A stretch of DNA of 64,000 nt, taken from positions 290,345-354,344 of the forward strand of contig CAVVFA010000036.1 in NCBI GenBank assembly GCA_963747345.1. Reading direction: 5' to 3'. The DNA comes from GCA-2746795 sp963747345. Lineage in GTDB: Bacteria > Chloroflexota > Anaerolineae > Promineifilales > Promineifilaceae. The notes under the pieces were generated by a model that ran no database searches, was not told the origin of the DNA, and saw nothing but the letters and a program-made list of their open reading frames with translations. Both the position numbers and the translations under genes were made by a program. How positions within the stretch are numbered: the first letter of the stretch is position 1; each line of letters starts with the position of its first letter. Shown here one piece after another: positions 11,401-24,984 of this stretch.

Positions 11401-14400
11401 ACTAGACAGACATTTAATCCAGAGGATCAGGTAGGGTTTTCCAACCTTATTACAGAGGTATGGGCAGAAGCAGAACTGGTACAACGGCCGTTTCAGGGCA
11501 TCATCCATCTGTGGAGCCTGGACATGCCAGCCGAACCCTCAGAAGCCTCTTTGACAGATGCTGAAACCTACATCGGTCTCAGCATCCTCTATTTGATACA
11601 AGCACTCGCGAAAACGGCCGTTTCCAAAAACAGTGCAGCCTCACCGCGTTTATGGTTGGTAACAGCCGGGGCGCAAGCGGTTACGACCGATGCCGCGCCA
11701 ATTTTGACCCAATCTTTGGCCTGGGGTATTGGCAAAACCATCGGCATGGAACAATCAGCTCTGTGGGGGGGACTTATTGATCTCGATCCGGCAGATAAAA
11801 CAGAGCCGGCTAATATACTGTTAAATGAAATACGGCAGACGCACGGGGAGCAGCAGGTGGCTTTTCGTCACGGTCAGCGCTTTGTGGCGCGAGTCGCCCA
11901 GGCTTCCATGCCGCTGCCGACACAGCCATTGTCTTTCCGACCCGATGGTACCTACCTGATCACCGGCGGTTTAGGTGCATTGGGGTTGCACATCGCCGAG
12001 TGGATGGTGCAGCAAGGAGCACGGCGGCTGGTTCTGCTGGGACGCAGCCCATTGCCCCCACGTCGAGAATGGCAACAGCTTGATCCCAACTCATCATTAG
12101 GCAGAAAGGTATCTGCTGTGCAACGGCTGGAATGGGCAGGGGCTGCCATACACACCGCCGCCGTTGATGTCAGTGATGGCAACCAGTTAGCAAATTTCCT
12201 GGCCAATTATGCGGCCGACGGCTGGCCGCCCATTCGAGGCGTTGTCCATGCAGCTGGTGTTGTGGTTGCTGATCAACACTTGCTTACCCTGGATGCGCCC
12301 ACTTTGCACAGTGTGTTGCGGCCTAAAGTGCAGGGCGCATGGCAGTTACACGCCCAGATACCATCCGATTCACTTGATTTCTTTGTCTTGTTTTCATCTT
12401 TTGCCGCGATAGATGGCTGGGGAGCGGGGTATGCGGCGGCCAATCATTTTATGGATATGCTGGCGTATCACCGTCGAGCCCACAAGCAGCCAGTTTTGAC
12501 AATTAACTGGGGTCCATGGGAAGGCGGCGGCATGGGAACCGATCAGGATTTGGAACAAAGCTTAAGCCGTTTAAATCTGGTCGCAATTCAACCAAATCAG
12601 GGGACTGCCCTGCTCGGCCATTTCCTGACCAGTGACTTGACACAAATTGCTGTCATGCCGATGAACGCTGACAAACTGGTGCGCATCTATCCGATACGAC
12701 AGTCCATCTTTATAAATCTGGAAAACGAAGCGGCATCGGCAAATGGCTTACCTGCGAATTTTAGCGGCATCTTAGCTACTATATTGGAATCGGAGACTGT
12801 GCAGCGCGAATTATTGATGGTGCAGTATTTGCAGGAATGTATTGGCGACGTACTGCGTATTGCGCCCCAAGACATTGCGGTAGTAAGCAATGTGATGGAA
12901 TTGGGACTGGATTCCATCATGGTCATGGAAATGATTCAGCGGCTGGATAGGGAACTGAACCTGCGGTTATACCCACGCGAGGTATTTGAACGGCCGTCGG
13001 TGCAGGCACTGGCTGCCTATTTGCTGGCTGAACTAAATCCGGCTGCTGACGATGTGTCAAAAACAGCCACTGAATTACCAGAAGAAAATGATATGTTAAC
13101 GATTCCCCAGAGAAACCCTTTACCAACGCAAATCAGGAAAAATCCGCGTGCCGTGTTTTTGTTGTCTACCCCACGTGCTGGTTCGACGCTGCTGCGTGTA
13201 ATGCTGGCCGGACATCCCGATTTATTCTGTCCGCCAGAACTGCACCTGCTGCCATTCAATGATCTCGCTGGGCGAGAGGCAGAACTGGCCGGTAGTTATC
13301 TGGATGAAGGACTGCTGCGGGCAGTAATGGAATTAACCGGAGAGGACGCAGCCGCCAGTGAAGCCCATGTCGCTGCCTGGCGCTCTGAAAACTTGTCAAT
13401 ACCCGAGGTTTACGGCCGTTTACAATCCCTGACAAACGGCCGTTTACTTGTCGATAAGTCACCCTCCTATGCGTTAGATATAGACGTTTTGCGCCGCGCC
13501 GAACAACAGTTTGCTGAGCCAATGTACATTCACCTTGTGCGCCATCCCTATGCGGTTATTGATTCCTTTGCCAAAAACAGGATGGATCGTCTGATGGGGC
13601 AGAGTGATACCGATCCGCATCAGATGGGCGAACAAATCTGGACAACGATGAACAACAATATCCTCGATTTTCGAGAGGAAATCGACGAAGCACGCTGTTT
13701 TCAGGTGCGCTATGAAGACTTGGTGACGACGCCGGAAGCGGTTATACGTCAACTGTGCACCTTCCTGGATATCGAGTTTTTACCCGCCCTGCTTCTGCCC
13801 TACGAGGGTGAGCGCATGACCGATGGTGTTCATGCCAGTTCTCTCGGTATCGGCGACCCCAACTTCCACAAGCGGCGCAAAATAGAGCCGAGTTTAGCAA
13901 TTGCTTGGCAGACGGCCGCATTGCCGCGCCAATTGGGGCGAGCAGCCCGTCAGTTGGCCGCAGAATTTGCCTATGAATTACCCTGGCCGCTGCTCCCGCC
14001 AACACCACAAACGGAAACGGCCGTTTCTCCTCCATTGCGCCGTGAAAAACCACCCATTCAGCGGGTAGCACGGGGACAAAGTGTTCCACTCTCCTATCCG
14101 CAGGAGCAACTTTGGTTGGCACACCAATTGGAACCGGAAAGCGCCCAGTACAATATGCCCGCCACTTCTATGCGTCTGCGTGGGAACCTGGATGTGACTG
14201 CCTTACAACAGAGCCTTGACGAAGTGATATGTCGCCACGAGATGCTGCGCACGCGCTTCGTATTACAAGACGGAGAGGCGATGCAGGTGATCGATCCGCC
14301 GTGCTCTTTAGCCCTGCGGATTGTTGATCTGAGCCAGCTGCCGGAACGGGATCGGGAACCAGAAGCTTTACAGCAGGCACGAGAAGAGGCAAAACGGCCG

Positions 14401-17400
14401 TTTGATCTGGAACATGGCCCCCTCCTTAGAGGTACACTGCTGCGCCTGAACGACAACGATCACATGCTGCTGCTCATCGTCCACCACATCGCGTCTGATG
14501 GTTGGTCGGTGGGGGTGATGATGAGCGAATTGACAACACTTTACCAGGCAGCAGTGGCTAAACGGCCGTTTTCCCTGCCCGATCTCACCTTCCAATATAT
14601 TGATTTTGCCACCTGGCAGCGCTCCTGGCTGGCTGGCGATGTGCTGGCAGAGCAGTTGGTCTACTGGAAACAGCAGTTGGCCGATGCTCCATCCATGCTC
14701 GATCTGCCCACCGATTTTGCCCGCCCTGCTTTGCCTGACAGCACCCACGGCGCCCGAGAAATCATCTTGCTGCCGCCTGATGTGCATGAAAATATTCGTG
14801 CCTTCAGCCGCCAGCGTGGCGTAACCACGTTTATGACACTGCTGACGGCACTCAAGTTAACCCTGTACAAATGGAGTGGACAAACCGATGTAGTGATTGG
14901 CACGGTAGTGGCAAACCGCAATCAGGATGAGCTACGGCCGTTAATCGGCTGTTTTATGAACTTCCTGGCATTACGGACACAGATCGATAATCATGAAACT
15001 GGTACGCAATTAATAGAAACAATACGCTCAACTGTCTTTGATGGCTACGATCACCAGGATTGTCCATATGCCAAGGTAGTCGAAGCGATTCAGCCAGACC
15101 GCAGTTTGGGGCAAAACCCGCTCTACAATGTGGCCTTTTTGCTACAAAATTTACGCCCACCGGCCCTGTTTGACGATAACATCCAATCAGAATTAATTTC
15201 TCTCAATACCGAAACATCCCTACTGGATTTGCGCTTTGTCGGACAGGAAACGGAGAACGGCTTGCGCTTGTTGTGCGAGTACAATACCGATTTGTTTACG
15301 GCCGTTACGGTTCAGCAGGTTTTGGCCTATTTCACGGCCGTTTTGCAGCAGCTTTTACACGAACCCGATGCCCCCTTAGCCCAATTGGCATTGTCAGATG
15401 AATTGGTCGCCCAGGCAAAATTAGCGCGACAACGGGAGCAGAAGCAAACCATTGCCATTGCCGCCACCTTCACCGCTGAACCGGTTGAAGAGGCGTTAGC
15501 GTTTTGGCTTAAGCAGCGGCAGTTGCCTGCCCAGGTTGAATTTGCGCCCTACAATCAAGTTTTCCAGCAGCTACTAGATCCCGCCGCTTTGCTGCGCCAA
15601 AATACAGCGGGTGTGAATGTGCTGCTGCTGCGTTTTGAAGATTGGCAGCGATATGCCCAGGGAGAAGAAAGCACGTTTTACCGCGAAATTGAGCGGAATG
15701 TCTTAGAGCTGACTCAGGTATTGGCAACGGCCGTTTCCCAAAATCCCACCCCCACCCTCGTCATCATCTGCCCGCCCTCGCCGGCACTGGCTGATGACAG
15801 GGAAAAAGCAGACTTCCTGGCGGCGATGACCTCCACGTTTAAAGAGCATTTCCAGGCGAATCCGCAGGTGCAGGTGGCAGAGTGGACAGAGATTTTGAAC
15901 TTGTACCCGGTGACCGCAGTTGCCGATATGTACAGCGATAAGGTCGGCCATATCCCCTACACGACGGAATTTTTTACAGCGCTAGGCACGTTTGTGGCGC
16001 GTCGGATCGATTTGCTGCGCCGCCAACCCGTCAAGGTGATTGCGGTGGATTGTGACAATACGCTGTGGCAAGGCGTTGTCGGTGAAGATGGCGTGGCAGG
16101 CATTACGATTTCACCCGCCCATCAAAAGCTGCACCACCTTTTGGCAGCACAGATAGCGGCTGGCCGTTTGGTTTGTCTGCTGAGCAAAAATGAGGAGGCA
16201 GATGTGCGCCAGGTGTTTAGCCAGCGCTCGGATATGGGCTTGAGTTGGGATCAGATAACGGCCGTGCGCATTAACTGGCAGCCCAAACCACAAAATCTAC
16301 AAGAGTTGACAGAAGAACTGAAACTGGGTCTGGACAGCTTCTTGTTTCTGGATGACAACCCGGTGGAATGTGCCACGATGCAGGCACAGTTGCCGGAAGT
16401 GCTAACCCTTCAGTTCCCAAACAACGCGGTGGACATTCCCCAATTTCTGGATCATGTGTGGGCGTTTGATACTTTGCCCCTCACCGCCGAAGACGAAAAA
16501 CGGGCAGCGTTTTACCAGCAAGAAATCAAACGGGATCAGGTGCGCCAGCAAACCATGATGTTCACCGATTTTTTGGCGCAGCTAGAAATGAAAATCGTCA
16601 TCGAACCAGTCAACGCAGAGCAAATGGCGCGGGTGGCGCAGTTAACGCAGCGCACCAACCAGTTCAACGCCACCACGATTCGCCGCCAGAGCGGTGAACT
16701 GCAACAGTTACTCAACAATGGCGACTATACCTGCTTAACGGCCGTTGTCAGTGACCGTTTTGGTGACTACGGTTTGGTAGGTGTGATTATTTTCGAGAAG
16801 GTGACTGAGGCCCTGCGGGTAGACACACTGTTGTTGAGCTGTCGTGCGATGGGGCGTGGCGTGGAACATGAAATGCTGCGCCAGGTGGCTGAATATGCCC
16901 AGTCAACAGGTGTGACGCATATCGAAGTGCCTTACATCCCATCGGCGCGGAATCAGCCGGCGCTGAATTTTTTGGAGAGTATTGAGGCAGGCACAAAGCA
17001 GGTGCAAGAGGATGGCTGGTTATTTGTGTATCCGGTAACGACCGTTAACACCCTTGCCTACCAACCACAAGCCACGGAACCATCAGCCGAAACCACACAA
17101 AAAACCGCCGCACCCGTCTCTCGCCTTACCAATCCGGCAGCATCCGGCCAATTCCAGCAGATCGCCACAGAATTGGCAACGGTTGCCCAAATCCATCAGG
17201 CCATGCAGGCGCAAACCCAGCGCCAGCGTCCCCAAAGCGCCCGGCCATTCACTGCGCCGCAGACAGATTTGGAGCAATCATTGGCACAGATTTGGGGTTC
17301 TTTGTTGGGGTTGGCACAAACAAGCATCCATGATAACTTTTTTGAGTTGGGTGGAAATTCCTTGTTAGCCACCCGCCTACTTGCGCGACTACACGACACC

Positions 17401-17547
17401 ATGCACATAGATATTACCTTGCGCGGTTTCTTTGAAACACCTACGATTTCTGCCTTAGCCGAGCAAATCGAGACAATTCGCTGGCTGGCTCGTCCAGAAA
17501 CGGCCGTTACTGAGGAATCGGAGGAACGTGAGGAATTTGAAATATGA
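8459..17547 (+). CDS. Hybrid PKS/NRPS: KS-AT-KR-ACP-sulfotransferase-C-FkbH-PCP, two frameshifts
   Basis: Giant assembly-line protein. Approximate positions: N-terminal docking helix, KS (8560-9840; DTACSSSL, EAHGTGT, NIGHLE), AT (10110-11170; GHSIGE, HAFHS, malonyl type), KR (core 11935-12560; TGGLGALG, YAAAN), ACP (12820-13030; LGLDSIMVME). A sulfotransferase follows (13130-13980) with a PAPS 5'-phosphosulfate loop STPRAGSTLL and a 3'-phosphate motif VRHPYAVIDSF. Then come a condensation domain (14060-15400; HHIASDG), an FkbH-type HAD domain (15450-17030; DCDNTLWQGVVGEDG) and a PCP (17260-17480; LGGNSLLA). FkbH domains load a glyceryl unit from 1,3-bisphosphoglycerate onto a carrier. Inference: a beta-hydroxyacyl chain is sulfated, then condensed onto the FkbH-loaded unit. 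Two single-base insertions, near 10487 and 10665, break the AT; deleting one base at each restores AERGRLMQSLP and LSRLEADGIQ. The start ATG has GGAG nine bases upstream. Confidence 0.95.
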
Positions 17548-20500
17548 CGACTGTGATTGAATTGCTAAATCAACTACGCACCCGCGACATAAAAATCTGG
17601 GTGGAAGAGGGACAACTGCGTATCAATGCACCCAAAGGGGCATTTGATTCAGCCTTGAAAGCGGAGTTGAGCCAGCACAAAACCGAAATCATTGCTTACC
17701 TCAATGAGGCCAACACAACGGAAAGGGTAGACACCCTGGCATTGGTGCCAGTAGATCGAACGGCACCCTTGCCTCTTTCTTTTACGCAACAGCGCTTGTG
17801 GTTTCTGGATCAATTAGAGCCAGACACCACAACTTACAACATACCAGTGGCGACTCGATTGAAAGGGTCGCTCAATGTGGCTGCTTTAGAAAAAAGTTTG
17901 CAGCGAGTTGTGGAGCGCCATGAAGTATTGCGCACGACATTTACACAGGAAAACGGCCGTCCTGTCCAGCAAATTCAGGCCTTTGTTCCGACAACATTGA
18001 CTCTGATAGACCTGAGCCACTTGCCGAGCGAGGCACGCTTGGAAGAAGCTAAAAAACTGATTGAAGTTGATGCTAACCAACCGTTTGATTTACAGAAAGG
18101 CCCCCTTCTACGCTACAAGCTCTTCCGCCTGGATGAAACAGACCATATTTTTCTGTTTATCCAACACCATATCATCACAGACCGCTGGTCGATGGGACTC
18201 ATGTGGCAAGAGTTGACTATTTTTTACAATGAAATCGTCGCCGGGACTCCCGTTTCCTTAGCACCCCTATCCATTCAATATGGTGATTACGCGGCCTGGC
18301 AGCAAAAATGGCTGGAGAGTGACTCCTTTCAATCCCAATTAGATTACTGGCTGAAACAACTGAGCGGCACGCTGCCGGTTTTGGAACTGCCATTAGACAA
18401 CCCTCGTCCAGCGGTGGCAACGCATCACGGCGGCACCCAGATTCATTTGTTGTCTGCTGATTTGGTTCACGCGATGCGGCAGTTGGGGCAAACGCAGGGA
18501 GCGACACTTTTTATGGTCGTATTGGCTGCGTTTGAGGCTTTGTTGTATCGGTACACCGGTCAAGAAGATATTCTAATTGGCACGTCAATTGCCAATCGGA
18601 ATCAGGCAGAAACGAACGCCCTGATTGGCTTTTTTGTGAATACGCTGTTACTGCGCACAGATTTATCGGGAGCACCGTCTTTCCAGGAATTGCTAGATCG
18701 CGTGAAGCAGGTATCGCTTGAAGCATTTGCTTATCAGGAAATGCCTGTAGAAAAGCTGATTGAACTGCTCCATCCAGACCGAGATAACGGCCGTGCGGCT
18801 CTGTTTGATGTGCTGTTCATTTTCCAAAACACACCAGATGTTGAGGGCGGCTTGGTGAATGTGGAAACCAGGCAGTTTCCGCTGGAATTTGAACGGGCGA
18901 TGTTTGATTTGACATTGTATGCCGTAGAACAGCCAGATGGACTGCTTTTCACGTTTGAATACAATGCAGATTTGTTTGAGCAGGCCACGATAGCCAGGTT
19001 GTTTGCGCATTTTGAGAGATTGGTGCAAGCCATTGTGGCCACACCGACCGAACCCATTACACAATTACCGCTGCTGCTGGCCTCAGAAATGGATGTTTTG
19101 GATCGATGGCGGCGCACAGAATCGATGTCGCTGCCAGCAGGATGTGTGCATCACTGGTTTGAAGCACAAGCGCGGGCTGTTCCTGACAAAACGGCCGTTA
19201 TCTACGACGACCAATCGCTAACTTATGCCCAACTCAATGCCCAGGCTAATCAGCTTGCCCATTACCTGATAGCACAAGGGGTACAGCCTGAAACGATTGT
19301 AGGGCTGCATTTGCCTCGGTCTATCGAAATGATAGTGGCTCTACTCGCTATCTTAAAAGCAGGCGGTGCCTATCTGCCGTTAGACCCCACGTATCCGGTA
19401 GTCCGCTTGCAGCATATGGTCGATGATGCTCATCCGGTCATCATCATGACCATCGACGAATTGTCAGTGGCAATTGACCCAGATACCACACAAGTTGTGC
19501 AGATGGCAGGGGAGCAGCAATTTGCCAATTACCCAGAACAAAATCCGCAAACGGCCGTTTCCCACAAAAATCTGGCCTACATCATTTACACCTCCGGCTC
19601 CACCGGCAAACCCAAAGGCGTGCAGATAGAACATGGGGCGATGGCTAATTTTGTGCAGGGCGCAACTACCAGTTATCCCATTACCGGCCAAGACCGCGTA
19701 TTACAATTTGCGACGATTGCCTTTGATACGGCCGTTGAAGAAATCTATCCCTGCTTAACTCAAGGTGGCACATTGGTGCTGCGGACAGAGACCATGATAG
19801 ACACCATGTCCACCTTCCTGGACAAGTGTGGGCAATGGGACATTACCGTTTTAGATTTACCCACTGCCTTCTGGCATCACCTGACAGCGAGTTTAGTGGC
19901 AGAAAAGTTAAGCCTACCGCCAAACGTTAAGCTAGTAATCATTGGCGGGGAAAAGGCGAATGAGCAGGCATTGAATCAGTGGCAGCAGTGTGTGGCTGCT
20001 GACGTGCGTTTACTCAACACCTATGGCCCCACCGAAGCCACCGTGGTAGCAACTCTATTTGAAGCCAAGGCAGAGACAGCAACGGCAACCGTATCCAAAG
20101 GGGTGCTGATCGGTCGCCCGCTGCCTAATTATGATGTGTACGTGCTAGATGCTGCCCTGCAACCTGTGCCGAAGGGGGTGGCTGGCGAATTGCTAATTGG
20201 TGGCCTGAGTTTGGCACGCGGCTATTTGCACCGACCCGATTTAACTGAAGAAAAGTTTGTGCAGAATCCATTTGGAAACGGCCGTCTCTATCGCACAGGC
20301 GATTTGGTTTGTTTCTTGCCAGATGGAAATCTGGAATTTCGGGGGCGCACCGATGATCAGGTGAAAATTCGTGGCTATCGTATCGAATTGGGTGAAATCG
20401 AGGCGGTATTAACCCAGCATCCGCTGGTGCGGCAAGCCGTTGTTGTTGCCTCTGCGCCAGGAGAGTCAGACAGGCAGTTAGCCGCATATTTGATTGCCGA

Positions 20501-23500
20501 TGAGCCAATTGCCATTGAGGCGTTACACCAACACGTGCAAACACTATTGCCAGCATACATGGTGCCAGCCAGCTTCACCTTTTTGGAACAATTACCGCTC
20601 ATGCCAAACGGCAAAGTAGATCGGCGAGCGCTGCCGGACCCAGATCGCAGCCTAATGACCACAGCCGATACGTATGTTGCGCCGCGCACCCCAGTCGAAA
20701 TGACATTAGCCACGATTTGGGAAGAGGTGCTGAAGGTGGAGCGAGTTGGCATTCATGACGATTTTTTCATACTGGGTGGACATTCGCTGTTAGCAACGCA
20801 GATCATTTCTCGGATACGGCAAGCTTTCCCGGTGGAACTTCCATTGCGCGTCTTGTTCGATAAACCAACGATTACGGGTTTGGCTGAATTCCTTGTAGAT
20901 GAGCAAGAAAGCACACAAGCAAGCATCCCTATTGAACCAGTTGATAGAGACAAAAAACTGCAACTTTCGTTTGCCCAAAAGCGGTTTTGGACGCTGGATC
21001 AAATGGAACAGGGTCATGGCACTTACAACATCCCGCAGGCGGTGCGCCTACGGGGTCGGTTGAATGTGACAATTTTAGAAGATAGTCTGACGTTGTTGAT
21101 TGAACGACATGAAATTTTGCGTACCACTTATACAGCAGAGGTGGGTGTGCCCTATCAGGTGATCCATGATGCTAAACCTATTCAACTCGCGCAGGTTGAT
21201 TTAAGCCAACTACCAGATAAGGAGCAGGAAGCAGAACGATTGGTACGCGAGGAAGCGAGTACATCTTTTGATTTGAGCCAGGATTGGCCGATACGAACAA
21301 AGCTGATTTGCATGGGGGTTGATGATTATATTTTCTTAACGACGATGCACCATATCGCTTCAGACGGCTGGTCTTTCACGGTGTTTGGACAAGAGTTGTC
21401 CTTGATTTATGAAAGTCTGGAGAAAGGAGAAGTGCCGCCGCTGCTGCCGTTGCCGGTGCAGTATGTCGACTTTGCCGCTTGGCAAGAAAAGACACTACAC
21501 GGTGAGGAAACGGCCGTTCAACTCGCCTACTGGAAGGAACAACTCTCGGGGAACCCAACCCAGCTAGATATGCCTGCCGATTTCAAACGCCCGGCAGTGC
21601 GCACTTTTCAGGGTGAACGTGTTGATCAATGGTTGCCCGCAGATTTAGCAAGTGCGCTTTACCAGTTCTGCCACAAAGAATCCGCGACCCTGTTCATGGT
21701 GTTGCTTGCCACATTCAAACTCGTTTTGCACCGCTACAGTGGTCAGGATGATATTCTAGTCGGGTCACCATTTGCCGGTCGCAAACGGCCGGAACTGGAA
21801 GAAATGATTGGCCTCTTCTTAAACACGCTAGTCCTACGCACCGATTTGAGTGGAGAACCTACCTACCGTGAATTAGTCAGACGGGTACGCGAAGTGTGCC
21901 TATCTGCCTTTACTAACCAGGAAATCCCTTTCGAACTGATTCTTGAAGAGCTACATGTCGAGCGAGATTTAAGCCGCACCCTGCTATTTCAGGTGTTCTT
22001 TAACGTGTTGAATTTTGGTGCAAGTAAGCGTGGTTTCGGTTCGCTGACTTTAGAGCCAATTATTAATCCTGATCTGGATTCCAAATTTGATTTAACGTTG
22101 TATGTGGGCGAAAAACAGGGCAGCGTTGGCCTATTTCTCGTCTATAACACAGATCTATTTACCGAAGCACGCATGACTGAATTTTTGGCACAATTTATCA
22201 GCTTGCTGCAACAGGTTATTTCGACACCGGATCAACCGATCGGCTCTTATTCACTGATGACAGACTGGGCGGAATCGGTGCTGCCTGATCCGACTACCCC
22301 GTTAGATAAGACATGGCACGGTTCTGCGAGCGACGCCTTATCTCGTCATGCTGCCATAAGACCGCAGCAAACGGCCGTTATCGACACCATCGATTCCTGG
22401 AGTTACCAAGAGCTAAACCAACGGAGCAACCAGTTGGCTCATTACCTGATTGAGCAAGGTGTGCAACCCCAAGATGTGATTGCCATTTACGGGCATCGCA
22501 GTGCCTCGCTGGTTTGGGCGTTGATGGGCATTTTTAAAGCGGGGGCTGCCTTTTTGATTCTCGATCCCAGCTATCCAGAGGGGCGACTGGTAAATTACCT
22601 GGAATTGGCGCAACCCAAAGCGTTTTTGCAGGTAGGGGCAGCCGGTGAACCGCCACCCATTCTGCTAGAGACGCTGACTGTTATTCATTGTCCCATTTCA
22701 CTGACGCTGCCCTCGTTAACGGCCGTTCATCAAACCGCTCTCCTGGCCAACTACCCCATCACCGACCCGTCCTGTCTCTGTAGGGCCAGACGATTTGGGC
22801 TGCCTGGCCTTTACCTCCGGTTCCACGGGCTTGCCCAAAGGTATTCGTGGGCGGCACGGCTCGTTGACCCACTTTTTGCCCTGGATAGCCAAAGAATTTG
22901 GGCTAAATGATACAGATCGTTTCAGCATGTTGTCTGGGCTGGCACATGATCCGTTGCAGCGGGACATCTTTACTGCGCTGTGGGTGGGTGGCACGCTCTG
23001 CATTCCCGACCCTGAACAGATGATGACACCAGGCTGGGCAGCCAATTGGCTGCACGAGCAGGGCGTAACCTTTGCCAATCTCACTCCTGCGATGAGCCAG
23101 GTAATTACCACGCTGGGCAGCACAGAGGCGAAAGCCGCACCTTCTATACCCACTTTACGCTATGCCTTTTTTATTGGGGAACGCTTAACACGGCAAGATG
23201 TGAATAATTTGCGCGAACTTTGCCCAGGCGTAACGGCCGTTAACCTCTATGGCGCTACCGAAACCCAACGAGCCTTAAGCTACTATGTCGTACCCACAAA
23301 CCTTCCTGATGGAGAACCAATTGCCAAAGATGTGCTGCCCTTGGGCAAGGCCATGCCCGGCGCACAATTACTGTTGTTGAATCCGGCAGGACAATTAGCC
23401 GGAGTGGGGGAAATGGCTGAAATCTGTTTTCGCAGTCCGCACTTAGCTTTGGGTTATCTGCATGATGAGGCACAAACCGCCAGTCGTTTTCGCCTAAATC

Positions 23501-24978
23501 CTTTTGGCGCAACCGATGAACACGACAGGCTTTACTTCAGCGGCGATATGGGGCGTTATTTGCCAGATGGCAATGTGGAATTTGTCAATCGCGCCGATGA
23601 TCAGGTAAAAATACGCGGATTCCGCGTGGAGTTAGGCGAGATCGACGCGATGCTGGAGCAGCATACGGCCGTTCACCAAGCCATCACCATTGCCTCCAAA
23701 AATTCACAAGAAAGCTCAACACGCCTCTCTGCTTTCGTCGTCCTAAAACCGGGGCAAGCCGTTAGCGCCACAGATCTGCGCCACTACTTAGGCCAAAAGT
23801 TACCTCAGTACATGATTCCCGCCGACATCTTGTTGTTAGATGCCATGCCCATGACGCCCAACGGGAAAATAGATCGGCGGGCATTGGTGGTTCCAGACCA
23901 CGCCGCCCACGATGCAAACGAAGGCTTTACCGAACCTCGCAATCAGACAGAAGCCATCCTGGTACAGATCTGGGAGAGAGTTCTGGGTATACACCCCATC
24001 AGCACCCATGACAACTTTTTTGAGATAGGCGGACACTCGTTAACGGCCGTTCGCGTGTTTGCCCAAATTGAGAGAGAGACTGGGCTAAAACTGCCCCTGA
24101 CTATCCTTTTCCAGGCCCCCACGATTGCGCAGTTAGCCGATGCCATTGAAAACAAAGGCTGGGTTACAAACTGGACGTCCCTGGTTCCCGTTCAAATTCA
24201 CGGCTCACGTCCGCCATTTTTCTATGTTTCCCCCTTCCTGATAAGCGTCTTAAGTCTTTCCATGCTGGGGCAACATTTAGGGCTAGACCAGCCCCTTTAC
24301 GGCTTGCAGCCACAAGGGATGGATGGCGATCACCCCATCCATCGCAGCGTAAAAGAGATGGCAAGTCACTACATCAACGAAATAAAAACGTTAAAGCCCG
24401 ACGGCCCCTATATAATCGGTGGACACTGCGCGGGTAGTTGGGTTGCCTTTGAAATGGCTCAACAGCTACAGGCGCAAGGGGAAGTAGTAGACCTACTCAT
24501 TCTAATGGACTCAAGACCACCTAATATTGAGCCGCCGCCCGTGAATCGATTGCGGTATGTAGTAAATCGGTTAAATCTTTATCGGCAAGACGGCCGTTTA
24601 GGTTATGCTATTAGCTGGCAGTTGAGCCTGGCATATCAACGGTTCATCACCTTCAACTTTGGCAAAGAAAATGCCCAGCGCGTGGCTTCTGTGCGTAAAG
24701 CCCATGCCGAAGCACATCAAGTTTACCGTTCTGGTATCTTCGATGGCGATGCTATCTTTATTCGCAGCGCGGAATCAGCCAACTTAAGAGACCAAGACTG
24801 GCATTATCGCTGGTCTGAATTGATTACAGGTGAATTAATACGCGAAATCATTCCAGGCACACACGCGGGGCTTCTAATGGAACCTAATGTCAACGTCATG
24901 GCAGCAAAAATCCGCACAGCTATTGACAAAATCATATCTACCTCCAAGCAAGGTCAATTAACCGACGAGCCACTGTAG
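17544..24978 (+). CDS. NRPS: docking-C-A-PCP-C-A-PCP-TE, one frameshift
   Basis: Two-module terminal NRPS. It overlaps the preceding stop by four bases (ATGA), so the two are translationally coupled. Domains: TubC-like N-terminal docking (17544-17720), C1 (17750-19080; HHIITDR instead of HHxxxDG), A1 (19130-20640; YTSGSTGKPKG), PCP1 (20680-20910), C2 (20940-22280; HHIASDG), A2 (22330-23880; TSGSTGLPKG), PCP2 (23930-24150; IGGHSLTA) and TE (24170-24960). My alignment of the A1 pocket reads D-T-E-D-I-G-T-V-V-K; its two acids suggest a basic substrate. A2 reads D-P-R-N-F-I-L-R-A-K and carries the GLAHDPLQRD motif seen in Lys2-type aminoadipate-activating domains. The TE has Cys at the nucleophile position (GGHCAGS). 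One frame change near 22767-22771 splits A2; reading across it gives DPVSVGPDDLGCLAFTSGS. Confidence 0.94.
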
Positions 24979-24984
24979 CGCCTT

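Noticed and set aside
13381..13454. Palindrome copies in the sulfotransferase as protein repeats
   Set aside because: The two copies are read in different frames (YGRL and NGRLL contexts versus others elsewhere); the signal is at DNA level.
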